Below, piece by piece: positions 1-9,905 of a stretch of DNA of 64,000 bases. The position numbers and the translations under genes were made by a program. Where the stretch lies: contig JXTB01000128.1 of NCBI GenBank assembly GCA_002914805.1, positions 169,471-233,470 of the forward strand, read 5' to 3'. The notes beneath the pieces were generated by a model, which saw only the letters and a program-made list of their open reading frames with translations, was not told the DNA's origin and searched no databases. Numbering within the stretch: the stretch's first letter is position 1; each line of letters starts with the position of its first letter. This stretch comes from Parasponia andersonii. Its lineage: Eukaryota > Streptophyta > Magnoliopsida > Rosales > Cannabaceae.

Positions 1-861
1 TTTCAAAGAAAAACCTTGTTAGTGGTTTACTGAGTTTACTTTTTGAAAAAGACAAGGTGTGTGATGCATGCCAATTTGGAAAACAAGTAAAAAGCTATTT
101 TAAATCCAAAAATGTCATTACTACTTCTAGACCCTTGCAACTACTTCACATGGATCTAGTTGGACTATCAAGAGTAGCTAGTCTTGGTGGAAAACATTAT
201 GCCTTTGTGATAGTTAATGATTTTTCAGGATTCACTTGAGTTCTATCTATTTCTCATAAAAACGATGTTTTAAATCTACTTACTATTTTTTGTAAGAAAG
301 ACCAAAATGAAAAAGACTACACCATCACATCTATTAGAAGTGATCATGGTGGTGAGTTTGAAAATGATGAAATGGAAGCTTTTTGCTATAAAAATAGTTT
401 TGCTCATAATTTTTCTACTCCTAGAACTCCACAACAAAATGGAGTTGTGAAAGAATAAAACCTTACAAGAAATTGCACAAAGCATGCTAAATGAAAATAG
501 TTTGCTAAAATATTTTTGGGCCAAAGCGGTAAGTACCGCTTATTATATTGTGAATAGAGTTATGATAAGGCCAATCTTGAACAAGACACCTTATGAGCTT
601 TGGAGAGGTAGAAAACACAATATTGATTTTTTAAAAGTTTTTGGTTGCAAATGTTTTATTTTGAATACTAAAGATAATTTGGATAAATTTGATTCAAAAT
701 CAGATGTTGGTATTTTTCTTGGATATTCTACTACTAGTAAAGCTTATAGAGTTTTCAACAAAAGAACATTGATAACAGAAGAATCTATGGATGACAATGA
801 TGTTGTAGGTTTGGAACAAAGCTTAAATAAATTAAGTGTCAATGTTTGGAACAAAGCTTAA
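1..861 (+). pseudogene. C1 pre-integrase and integrase remnant
   Basis: The segment at 57-239 carries the C-terminal CxxC half (CDACQFGK) of the zinc-binding pre-integrase domain, then the start of the integrase core (LLHMDLVG, FVIVNDFSGFT). The core continues out of frame through a degenerate RSDHGGEF motif near 340-360 and a PQQNGVVKE motif near 430-455, which is followed by a stop. The open segment at 484-861 covers the integrase C-terminal region (NKTPYELWRGRKHNIDFLK, FGCKCFIL, FLGYSTTSKAYRVFN). Integrase joins the cDNA to host DNA; here a stop at about 239 and another at about 456 break it. A 32-bp near-tandem copy of the sequence TTTGGAACAAAGCTTAAAT at about 811-872 introduces the stop at 861. 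Confidence 0.85.
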
Positions 862-1079
862 ATAAATTAAGTGTCAATGAAAGATCTAATGAAGAAGAGG
901 ACATCCAACTACAATAAGGCAAAAGTCTTAAGGAAGAAAGATGCGACAATGGTAATATTCTAACTATTCCTCAAGATTTAAAATTTAGTCATGCCCATCC
1001 TAAAGACCAAATTCTAGGTGATCCCTTACAAGGTATCACAACTAAAGCATCACTTAGAAATATTTGTAACAACTTAGCT

Positions 1080-1819
1080 TTCCTTTCTCAAATTGAACCC
1101 AAAAATTTTAAAGATGCTGAAAAAGATGAATTTTGGATTTTAGCAATGCAAGAGGAGCTAAATCAATTTGAAAGAAGTGATGCATAGGATTTAGTTCCAA
1201 AACCTAGTGATCATTCGGTTATTGGAACAAAATGGGTCTTTAGAAATAAATTAGATGAGCATGAGGTGATTGTGCGAAACAAGGCTAGATTAGTAGCCTA
1301 AGGTTTCAATCAAGAAGAAGGTATCGATTATGAAGAAACCTTTATACCCGTAGCAAGATTAGAATCCATTAGAATGCTCTTAGCATTTACATGTCATAAG
1401 AATTTTATTCTTTATCAAATAGATGTTAAGAGCGCATTTTTAAATGGATATATTTTAGAAGAAGTTTATGCAGCCCAACCCACTGGTTTTCAAAATCATA
1501 AGTATCCGGATCATGTTCACAAATTGAAAAAGGCTTTATATGGTCTAAAACAAGCTTCTAGATCTTGGTATGATAGATTAAAAACTTTTTGATTTCAAAT
1601 AAGTTTTCAATGGGAAAAGCAGATACTATTCTTTTTATTAAGAAGAAAGGGGTGGACATGATAATTGTGCAAATCTATATTGACGATATTATATTTGAAG
1701 CCACTGATGTTTATCTATGTGAAGAATTCTCTAAGTGCATGCATAGTGAATTTGAGATGAGTATGATGGGAGAATTGAACTTCTTCCTTAGGCTTCAAAT
1801 AAAACAATCCAAAGAATGA
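1080..1819 (+). pseudogene. C1 reverse transcriptase (RVT_2 family) remnant
   Basis: Copia-type reverse transcriptase. The fingers/palm motifs are WVFRNKLDEHE, KARLVA, GIDYEETFIPVARLESIR, the catalytic QIDVKSAFLNG, KLKKALYGLKQASRSWYDRL and the active-site YIDDIIF near 1678-1700. All three catalytic Asp positions appear to be kept. Stops replace Trp in the usual A-W-D-L motif (about 1188) and Gln in LVAQG (about 1300). A frameshift near 1589 separates the palm from the YIDD segment, so no functional enzyme is made. The downstream thumb (FEMSMMGELNFFLRLQIKQ) ends at a stop at 1817-1819. Confidence 0.9.
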
Positions 1820-1888
1820 ATCTTCATCAATCAAGTAAAGTACATCAAAGAGCTACTCAAGAAGTTTGATCTTGAACATTCAAAACCA

Positions 1889-2630
1889 ATGAAGACACTA
1901 ATGAGCTCGTCAATCAAGCTAGACAAAGTTGAAAGCGATAAAATGGTAGATATTACTGAATATCAAGGTATGATCGGATCCTTACTTTATCTTACTGCTA
2001 GTAGACTGGATATCATGTTTAGTATTTGTCTGTGTTCTAGATATCAATATAATCCTAAAGAATCCAATCTTAGTGCAGCTAAACGTATTTTAAAATATTT
2101 GCATGGCACTATGAATATAGGATTATGGTATCCTAAAGGCACACACTTTAATATCTCAAGTTATTCGGATGCGGATTTTACCTGATGCAAAACCAATCGA
2201 AAGAGTACAAGTGGTACTTGTCACTTTTTGGGATACTCACTAGTTTCTTGGTTTAGCAAGAAACAAAATTCAGTTGCTCTTTCTACCACCGAAGCGGAGT
2301 ATATATCCGCGGCTAGTTGTTGTGCACAAATTCTTTGGATGAAACAAACACTTTTAGATTTTGGTATGAAATTTGCACATGTGCCTATTAAATGTGATAA
2401 CACTAGTGCTATAAGCTTATCTAAAAATTCTATTTTGTATTCACGAGCTAAACACATTGATATAAGACACCATTTGCTTCATGATCACATGCAAAAAGGT
2501 GGATGTTTCTCTTGAATTTGTTTCCACTGAAAAACAATTAGTAGACATTTTTACAAAATCTCTTAGTGAAGAACGATTTTGTATGATTAGAAGAGAACTT
2601 GGCATGCTTGATTTTGATGAAATTTCCTAA
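1889..2630 (+). pseudogene. C1 RT connection and RNase H remnant, end of pol
   Basis: The segment at 1889-2185 carries the connection domain (YQGMIGSLLYLTASRLDIMFSICLCSRY, AAKRILKYLHGT, YSDADF). After a stop at about 2184, the RNase H C-terminal half follows in another segment (SWFSKKQNSVALSTTEAEYI, KCDNTSAISLSKN, RAKHIDIRHHLLHDH). A frameshift near 2495 moves the last part (TEKQLVDIFTKSLSEERF) into another frame. It runs to a TAA at 2628-2630, which I take as the ancestral end of pol. RNase H removes genomic RNA during cDNA synthesis. The Asp and Glu positions of the retroviral-type RNase H fold are visible, but the frame is broken twice. Confidence 0.88.
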
Positions 2631-2744
2631 TTTTACTCTGTCATATTTTTTCCCTTCTCATTTTATTTGACCTAATTTGAAACTCTCAATTGATTCATCA
2701 AAAATATGTATTTTCTGTGTGTTTTTGCCAAATCTGAAACTTTT

Positions 2745-2846
2745 CAGATTTTGGTCGACCAAACTTGGTTGACCAAAATTGATGGTTGCTTCAGACATGT
2801 GAAGCTGTGCTGTTTTGCTGATTTTCAGATTTTGGTCAACCAAAAT
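2745..2846. repeat. Palindromic TTGGTCGACCAA-type motifs, first cluster
   Basis: Downstream of pol the motif TTTTGGTCGACCAAA and the variants TTGGTTGACCAAAA and TTTTGGTCAACCAAAA occur three times within 100 bp. A second cluster lies at about 4258-4372. Each is a 12-16 nt near-perfect palindrome. Repeated palindromic motifs in the region between pol and the 3' LTR are a reported feature of Sireviruses. I cannot confirm that this is the same consensus. Confidence 0.6.
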
Positions 2847-3112
2847 TGTTCGTTACCCGTTTTTCTAAGCCCGACCTGAGACAGTTTTTATGGTCCTTTC
2901 TTTGTTTTTCCTCTCATCCCTCTCACTCAAAACTCTTATCCCCTGAACAAAGACCCTAACCCTTTATCCCCTTTGCTTCTAATCTTGATTTCTATGAGTT
3001 TTCACTCCAATTTCTTCAATATTTCATCCTTTCTCCCGCTAAACCAGTTTTGATCCTTTCAATTTTGTGATCAATCTGCCAATTCCTTCTTTCTTTCTTG
3101 CTCAAATCTGTG

Positions 3113-3967
3113 ATGCCATTCAAAGCTCGTGCCAACAAGAGGTCAGGGAAGAATGTCATCGGAGAAGAAGATGAAAGGAGATCAAAATCAAGGTTTGACA
3201 GTCATCTTTTTACTAATCCTAGAATTATTGACGATTTCCAAAATAATTTTACTAAGAGGGATTTAGTGAATGGAAGAAGTGTAGATTAGATAACTATGGA
3301 AAAACTAGTAGGTTGGAGACATATATTTCATAGGATGGGTTGGGTTTCCTTTTCTAGCATTAATGGATTGACTTATCCTAGATTGGTAAAAGGTTTTAAT
3401 GCTGCTATGAACCTAAAGAATGAAGTTCATGGAATCACTTGTACTCGTAAAGGGAAGGTTATTGATATGAATGTGAGTGATCTTTGTGCTATTCTAGAAA
3501 TACCTAATGAAGGTGGTCATCCAATTGATCTTATGGGAGATTTTGATGAGGTAACAACTTTGAAGAATCTAACTAGGGATGGCAATTATTATCCAAATTG
3601 TACCACTAATCATTTGAATGTTCATAGTAGACTCCTTCACCACTATATCACCTACAACCTTCTTCCTCGTACTGGCCATAGAGAGATAGTCTATCCTCTT
3701 GATATTTTCCTGATTAACTCTATACTCATGGGGAAAGCTATAAATTTAGGACATATTCTTATGACCTAAATGAGGAAAGCTGGTTCTAAGAAGACAGGGT
3801 GTCTTCCTTATGGAATGGTGCAGGGTGTCTTCCTTATGGAATGGTGCTTACTCGAATCTTTGATCATTTTGAAATTCCTCTTCATGATGAGTCCGTCAAG
3901 GAAAAACCAATGTCTCCTTATGATAGAACTGCTGTTTAAACCTCGAAGGATGAAGATTCAAGAGTAA
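3113..3967 (+). pseudogene. C1 third ORF: putative plant transposon protein (Sirevirus ORF3-like)
   Basis: A plus-strand frame opens at 3113 with a basic N-terminus (MPFKARANKRSGK). After one stop at 3287-3289 it continues in the open 157-codon stretch 3296-3769 (EKLVGWRHIFHRMGWVSF, VHGITCTRKGKVI, VSDLCAILEIPNEG, LLHHYITYNLLPRTGHR, DIFLINSILMGKAINLGHI). This pattern matches the 'putative plant transposon protein' domain found in many plant retroelement ORFs. The family has no established activity. After a stop at 3767-3769 it continues (MRKAGSKKTGCLPYGMV), then a 26-bp tandem duplication shifts the frame. The expected tail (LTRIFDHFEIPLHDESVKEK) is readable in the shifted frame. Its place between pol and the 3' LTR is where Sireviruses carry an extra, sometimes env-like, ORF. 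Confidence 0.72.
3795..3846 (+). repeat. 26-bp perfect tandem duplication
   Basis: CAGGGTGTCTTCCTTATGGA plus the next six bases occurs twice back to back (3795-3820, 3821-3846). Because 26 is not a multiple of three, it shifts the reading frame of the C1 third ORF. The conserved tail resumes in the shifted frame just after it. Confidence 0.9.
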
Positions 3968-5096
3968 GTTTAAATTGGTTAATATTTATTTCCTAGTCTT
4001 GTACTTAATTTATTGCATTGCACAAAATATTATCTTTGATATGGCTAAAAAATCTTTCAAATGTCTTTTTCAAACGAATCTTCAAAGAATTAGCTAAACT
4101 TTAAATCCATTGATCATTTGAAAATAAATATCATTTCTAATCTAGCCCAAGTATTCTCAAAAGTACATTTTCTTATAGTTAAAAATGTGTTAGAAAAAGG
4201 AAGTTTTAAAAACGACCAAATTAGTTCGAAGAAACAAAAAATCCTTTGTTTCTGACTGATCTTGGTCGACCAAAATAAAGGCAAAAAATGGCCGTTGGAA
4301 CTGAACTGGCATTTTGGACTCCAACGGCAAGTTTTTTGATCGACCAAAAATATTTCTGGTCGACCAAAATTCTGGCAAGAAGATACCAACGGTCGAAAAC
4401 AGCTAGTTTTTGAAGATGCTTTTAAATATAGCCAAGTTTGATGACTTAGATAGAGAGAATACGAACTTATATTGACACGCAATCAGTTTCTAACTGCAAA
4501 AGCTCTCTTTTACTCAACTATAACTTTTAAATCTATTTGAGCTATTCTTAGAGCATTATTTGTGCATTATTCTCAAATCACCTAAGCTTATCTTGTATTA
4601 TTTCTTTGAGAGGTGATTCTTTGAGTGAGTGCTCACTTATATTTTCATAAAAATATTATTAAGAGATGAGGTTGGTACTGGAGTCATAAATAACCCGGTA
4701 TAAGTGAGGTTAACATTGGATTCTAAACAATCCGTGGTTAGGCGTAATAAAGTCGGATTCAAGACTATTGTAAAGGCATGGGTGTGCCTAAGAAGAAATC
4801 CGGATTGTACAAGGGGATGGTCAAGATTATGATCCGATAGTGAAAAGCTCTAAGCAAGTTATGGAGAGCTAGGGACGTAGGCAAATTATTATGTTTGTCG
4901 AACCTCGTAAAATAGTGTTTGCCTCTCTCTATCCCTATCTCTTTAATTTATTTACTTTGATACTGTGCTTATTTATTTGCTATTTTTACTTGCCTCATTC
5001 ATTATTTACTCAATCTTGTTACTTTATTCAAAAAGTTTGTAAAAGTCTTAAAAATCCAATTCACCCCCCTATTGGGTTAGCTATTCTTGGACAACA
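3968..5096 (+). mobile_element. C1 3' untranslated region and 3' LTR (LTR start not resolved)
   Basis: The right edge is clear: the terminal ..TTCTTGGACAACA ends at 5096, and the AATTCACCCCCCTATTGGG tract about 30 bp before it is characteristic of Sirevirus LTR ends. The LTR start cannot be fixed because the 5' LTR is outside the window. It probably lies between about 4100 and 4250. A second cluster of GGTCGACC palindromes lies at about 4258-4372. The five bases ATACA (5097-5101) would be one half of the target duplication. Confidence 0.7.
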
Positions 5097-6392
5097 ATAC
5101 AGTTTTAACAACAATGATAAAGAGCCTAGGGAAGCAATCTTCCATCTAATTCCTCCAGTTACTAGTTTTCCTCACCATTTAATTATCCATTTAGAGTTAA
5201 TAATCGATAATTCAATAATATTTACGAACTCCTTTTCAATATATAGGTAAAAATATCTAAACAATGTAATAGGTTATTCCTAATATAAATTGATTAGATT
5301 CATTAAACTTGGTAATTCTCACGTGAAGCTTGATTAGATTATATTGCTATCCTATGCAAAATCACCCCACACTAGGCAATCTTATGTTGTACAACCTATG
5401 TCCAAACCTAAATTTCCCTTTCCAAGTTCATAAAGTTTTACTCAATAATTCTATTTAGTAGCCAAGTAAATAGATGCATTAAATATAAGGTAGAACAATT
5501 AACTCATTAATGAATATTAAGAATAAATGAGGAAAATAAAGTAATTAAATTACATTAGAGGTGTGATTATCTCCCTAGAAGTGGAGTTTAGTTCATAGCC
5601 ATACAAAGAGAAATACTACAGAAATGATAAAGATGATACATGTTCATTGCAGAAAAAGAAAAGTAAGACTAAAGGAAGAGAAAAGAAAAACTCTTTGAAG
5701 CTTTTCTAATTTAGTTGTCTCTGCTTGAATCCTCATTCTTCTTGTTGATTTCTCCTTAGAATGCTCTCAAAACCCTTTGACTACTAGGGATTTTTCCCCC
5801 GTACCTCCTTCAGATGAGCTTAAGCGAGGTTAAATACTAGAGACAATAGGTCACAATTCAAAAATTCAACAAGTTGTTTTGCACTTTTTGGTACTGCGGC
5901 ACCAAATTTGGCACCGAGGCATCGAAATGGTCGAGTGGCTGGCACTATGGCATCGGATTGTAGTACTACAATGCTACAAATCCCAGGGGACGGTATTGCA
6001 GCACCATAAAATAGTACTGCGGTGCTATGGGCGTGGTGCTGTGGTGCCACACCATTGCAGCATGTGGCACCACAGCACCATGGTGTGGCATTGTGGTGCC
6101 ACTTCCTGAAGGTTTTGATGCTATGGCACCAATTTGGTGCTACAGTGCCTAGTTTCCCCACAAAATTGGCATTGCTACATACTATTGAGATGTTGTTCGC
6201 CTATCTTCGCTCACGATTGATCAAAATTACCTTAATTTGGCCTCAGTTTTACTTGAAAAGTCAGTAATCTCCACTCAATGAATTCTCACTTGAATTATAC
6301 ATCAAATACAACAAATCGAATAAAAGGAGCTTAAAGACGAGTAATTCTTAAGCTTAAAAGGATGCTAAAGTTAAGTATAGAATTCACTAACA
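5097..6392 (-). mobile_element. H1: H-family gypsy-type LTR, cut by C1
   Basis: This sequence is homologous along its length to 14400-15793 and, more distantly, to 20600-21694. Shared landmarks are the CCATTTAGAGTTAA..AATTC block, AACTTGGTAATTCTCA, CACACTAGGCAATCTTATG, AGCCAAGTAAATAGATGCA and the GC-rich GTGGTGCCAC tract. The first about 200 bp of the LTR (in plus coordinates) are missing because C1 is inserted at 5097. On the minus strand the LTR starts TGTTAGTGAATTC at 6392. Immediately right of 6392 the reading frame of the G1 integrase begins, so this LTR was inserted into G1. Confidence 0.72.
5880..6160. repeat. GTGGTGCCAC/GTGGCACCAC palindrome-rich tract in H1
   Basis: This GC-rich island in an AT-rich region is built from irregular repeats of TGGCACCACAGCACCA, TGGTGCCAC and TACTGCGGTGCTATGG. 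Many units are short palindromes or inverted neighbours. The same tract occurs at the same place in the other two H LTRs (about 15200-15520 and 21360-21540). Long apparent reading frames across it (for example 5820-6161 minus and 5879-6109 plus) are a consequence of the repeat composition and are not genes. Confidence 0.8.
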
Positions 6393-7140
6393 ACCAACAC
6401 TTATTCCAAGATCCATAAAAGTCTAACACACAAGCTCTAAGTATATCCTCAAGAGTATGTATGGTTCTCTCTGATTATTTATCTGTATGAGGATAAAAAG
6501 TTGTACTGAATGCCAGTTTTATGCCCATAGTCTCTTGAACCCTCTTATAGAATTTTGAAGCCAATCTGGAATCTCGACAAGAAATGATAACATTTGGAAT
6601 ACTATGAAGTCTAATAATTTCTTGAACATATAAGCGAGCTAATTGATCCAAACTATAAGTTACTTTAATCGGCCAAAAATGGGCTGATTTAGTAAATCTA
6701 TCCACAATCACCTAAATAGTGTCATGACCGTTATTTGTCTTAGGAAATCCAACAACTAGATCCATAGCAATCTTTTCTCATTTCCATTGTGGCATATGGA
6801 TAGGCTTTAATGTACTAGCAGGTCTTTGATATTCAGCTTTAACTTACTGGCATGTGATGCATTACTGTACAATCTCAATTACATCTTTCTTTATACCTGG
6901 TCACCTGTAATGAATTTTCAAATCTCTCTACATCTTTGTAATATTAGGATGCACAGAATAGAGGGAAGTGTAAACTTCTGTCAATATTTTCTTTCTAATT
7001 TTTCTATCAAGCACACACATCCTATTTCTGTACCTAATTTCACCATCACTAGAAATCTGGAAGGCCACCGCCTTTCCAGACTCTATCTTAGTCTTCAAAC
7101 TTGTAAGATAGGGTTATGTATTCTGGCTTTGCTTAATTCT
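6393..7140 (-). pseudogene. G1 integrase remnant, truncated by H1
   Basis: The minus-strand segment at 6475-6711 gives the integrase core (MIVDRFTKSAHFWPI, YVQEIIRLHSIPNVIISCRD, HPHTDK-like end). Upstream (6720-6850) are MPQWKWEKIAMDLVVGFP-type residues of the core start, and the degenerate zinc-binding region lies at about 6850-7140. Downstream of the stop at 6475 the frame continues (SERTIHTLEDILRACVLDF, YGSWNK) right up to 6393, where H1 begins. The second catalytic Asp region reads SCRDSRLASKFYK. Confidence 0.82.
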
Positions 7141-7329
7141 CTATAAAATTGTAGGTTGCAAGGTAAGAGCTGCTACTTTCTCCATTAAACCTATAGGCAC
7201 AATATCTAATTCCAATCAATGCAAATCCATCAAAAGATATTTTCGATCAACATACTTAAATGACATAGCAGCTAATGACTTTCTACTCAGAGTATCTACA
7301 ACCACATCAACTTTTCCTAGATGATAGTT

Positions 7330-7720
7330 AATCTCATAGTTATAATCTTTCACCAGTTTAAGTTATCTTCTCTGTCTGATGGTCAGTTCTTTTTGGGTAA
7401 AGAAATACTTGAAACTTTTATGGTCTATGTATATTTGATATCTTTCCTTGTAAAACTATTGTCTTTAAATCTTTAGTGTAAAAACTATTGCTATTAGCTC
7501 CAAATCATGATGATGATATTTCTTTTCATATTCTTTTAGTTGCCTAGAAGCATAGGCGATCACCTTACCATTTTTCATCAAAACAAAGTCTAGACCATTC
7601 TTTGAAGCATCACTGTAAGCAACAAATCCTCCAGATCTAGTAGGTATAAAAAGTATAGACGCTGTGACCAAACGATACTTTAACTCTTGAAAAATCTTTC
7701 ACAATCATCATTCTAATGAA
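7330..7720 (-). pseudogene. G1 RNase H remnant
   Basis: The minus-strand segment 7465-7671 reads [51 protein letters not shown], the standard gypsy RNase H pattern with the first catalytic Asp (YSDAS) and the Glu of LELIA. Downstream on the same strand (7340-7460) a shifted frame keeps the DHKSFKYFFTQKELTIRQ-like region. The fragment is interrupted by a stop at about 7465. Confidence 0.82.
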
Positions 7721-7934
7721 ATTTCGCATTCTTTCTTGTCAGTACAGTCAATGGAGAAGCCAACTTAAAAAATCATTCTACGAACTTTCTTTAGTAACTA
7801 GCCAATCTTAAGAAACTATGAATCTTTGAAATATTTGTAGGTTTTGACCAATTACTTACAGTTTCAATCTTTGTTGGGTCCACAGAAATACTATTTCTAG
7901 ACACTATATGACTAAAGAAGATAACTTTCTTTAA

Positions 7935-8480
7935 TCAGTACTTACACTTCTTAAACTTTGCATACAACTGTTTTTTTTTTAGGATCCTCAAAATTATTCT
8001 CGAATGCTCTATGTGCTCCTCCATTAGGCATGAGAATATCAAAATGTCATCAATGAATACTATAAGAAAACTATCCAAGAAATCCTTAAATACTCTATTC
8101 ATCATGTCCATAAAAGTAGCCATGGTATTAGTTAAACCAAAAGGCATCACTAAGAACTCATAATGCCCGCATCTCATTCTAAAAATTGTCTTAAGAATAC
8201 TTTCTTCCTTAATCTTCAGTTGATGATATCTTGATCTTAAATAAATCTTGGAAAACATTGAAGTTCCTTGTAACTGATCAAACAAATCATCAATTCTAGG
8301 GAAAGGATACTTATTCTTGATTGTGACCTTATTTAGCTCTTTATAATCAATACAAAGCCTTATAATCCTATCTTTCTTCTTTAAAAATAAAACTAGAGTA
8401 CCCCATGGTAAAAAGCTTAGGCGTATGAAACCCTTATCCAAAAGCTCATGTAATTATGCTTTTAGTTCATTCAACTCTGC
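7935..8480 (-). pseudogene. G1 reverse transcriptase remnant
   Basis: A 168-codon open stretch on the minus strand carries gypsy RT motifs in order: [84 protein letters not shown], and the active-site [10 protein letters not shown]. The first catalytic Asp region is [12 protein letters not shown], where the family has FSKIDLRSGYHQ. The Asp is Tyr, so the active site is damaged even where the frame is open. Plus-strand ORFs over the upstream linker are shadows. Confidence 0.9.
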
Positions 8481-8739
8481 TGGAGTCATTCTATATGATG
8501 CCTTTGAAATAGGAGCTATACCAGGTAGTAGATCAATTACAAACTCAATTTCTCTGTTAGGTGGTAATCCTAGTACATCTTCTAGGAACACTTCTAGAAA
8601 TTCATTAACTAATAGTACTTCCTCTAGCTTCATCTTCAGTTCCTCTTAGTATCTATTACATTTGCCAAATAATCAGTGCATCCTTTCTCAAGTAACTTCT
8701 TTGTTTTTTTCATTGAAATTATTCGTACCATTTTCTTTT

Positions 8740-9080
8740 TTTAAGACCCAAGAAAACTAAACTTCTCTTCACTAGGTGGCTGAAATACTACTCTCTTACC
8801 ATTATAATCACTACTAACATGATACTTAGATAGCCAATCTATACCCAAAATAAGCTTAAAATCTTGCATATCCAACACTATTAAGTCTGCCTACAACTCT
8901 CTACCATCTACTTATTTTGGACATGCTGTCAAAACTTGACCAGAATATAGCACTTACCCCGATGAAATAGTTACACAGTATCTTAAATTCAAAGTTTCAG
9001 ATGATTTGTCCAATTTTCTCACATATGCTAGTAATGCAAATGAATTTATAGCTCTTGAATTAATGTATTTGTGAGGATAT
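8740..9080 (-). pseudogene. G1 aspartic protease (retropepsin) remnant
   Basis: Minus-strand reading gives SRAINSFALLAYVRKLDKSS near 9000-9060, corresponding to the DSGATHSF active-site motif with Gly replaced by Arg. The distal protease motif LDMQDFKLILGIDWLSKYH, followed by VVFQPPSEEKFSFLG, lies near 8750-8870. Retropepsin releases mature Gag and Pol products. Stops at about 8935 and 8890 interrupt the frame. Confidence 0.72.
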
Positions 9081-9179
9081 CAAAGATAGAGATCTTTTCT
9101 GTTACAACCGATGATCAGCCTCCGCATCTGTCGTGGTCATGGTCAACACACAAGTTAAAACTTCCTTTTGTTCACTAAA

Positions 9180-9905
9180 GGTAGAGGGATAATCCTCAGA
9201 ACATGTCTTGCCACATGTATAACACACTCTACTACCCAAAAGACATTTACCTTTATGAGACTTTCTACATTTGGGATATGTAACTTTCTAATTCGAATTA
9301 GATTGCATTTGTAGATCTGTTGTTAGGCACTGTGAGGGATTTTGTCTTTATCTTTGACCCTGTGGGAATTTCCTTTTGCCTTTATTAAACTCTAGTTGAG
9401 TACCTTTTCTAAAATTTTCATTTTATCTTGCCATGTTTATATTTCTTCTAATGTCTAGTACTTTTACCACCTTCTGTTCAGCTTCTTCAACTTCAAGGGC
9501 TTTCTCTGTAATTTTTGTGTAAAGAACACCTTTTACTATAGACATCTTAATATCTTTATATATTTTTGTTCTAAGCCCTTGTAAAAGCTAATTTACTTTC
9601 AACTCATTGGTACCCACCATATGAGGAGCAAACCAGGATGGCTCATTAAGTTTCATCATGTAGTCATACACAAACATGCCTCCCTACTTCAAATTAGTAA
9701 ATTCGCCTACCTTTTTTAGTTAATGAGCTTTACTAAAATAGTTACTATAAAAGATTTCCTTGCATCTCTTGTAAGTCAATCTGTTAACATTAATAATTGA
9801 CTTCATAGAATCCCACCAGTGCTTGACATCTATTTGGAATATATGAGTAGCACAGGAAATTTTTTCATCCTCAGGGATTCTTATATAGTCAAATAACATG
9901 TAAAC
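9180..9905 (-). pseudogene. G1 gag C-terminal half with zinc knuckle
   Basis: On the minus strand, residues read from 9905 downward give LFDYIRIPEDEKISCATHIF, then a WW-containing KHWWDSMKS, then SNYFSKAH, matching the Retrotrans_gag domain. Near 9190-9290 a zinc-knuckle pair is visible (YPKCRKSHKGKCLLGSRVC, then YTCGK). Gag packages the element RNA. The N-terminal part is absent: the frame is cut at about 9905, where LTR-like sequence begins. Stops lie at about 9720 and 9690. Confidence 0.75.

Larger units (their letters stand above)
1..5096 (+). mobile_element. C1: Sirevirus-like Ty1/copia retrotransposon, 5' part outside the window
   Basis: Integrase, reverse transcriptase and RNase H remnants run in copia order on the plus strand (INT before RT). 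They are followed by an extra ORF and an LTR whose 3' end has the layout usual in Sirevirus LTRs: a CACCCCCC-type tract about 35 bp before a terminal ..ACAACA ending at 5096. Pol followed by a third ORF and palindromic motifs is typical of the Sirevirus genus. The coding part has several stops and frameshifts, so the copy is dead. Sequence to the right of 5096 matches the interior of the H-family LTR seen at 14217-15793, so C1 inserted into an H LTR. The 5' LTR, gag and protease lie left of position 1. Confidence 0.88.

Noticed and set aside
5820..6267. Overlapping long ORFs on both strands in a GC-rich island
   Set aside because: Produced by GTGGTGCCAC repeats in an H LTR; the same tract recurs in two other LTR copies without conserved frames.
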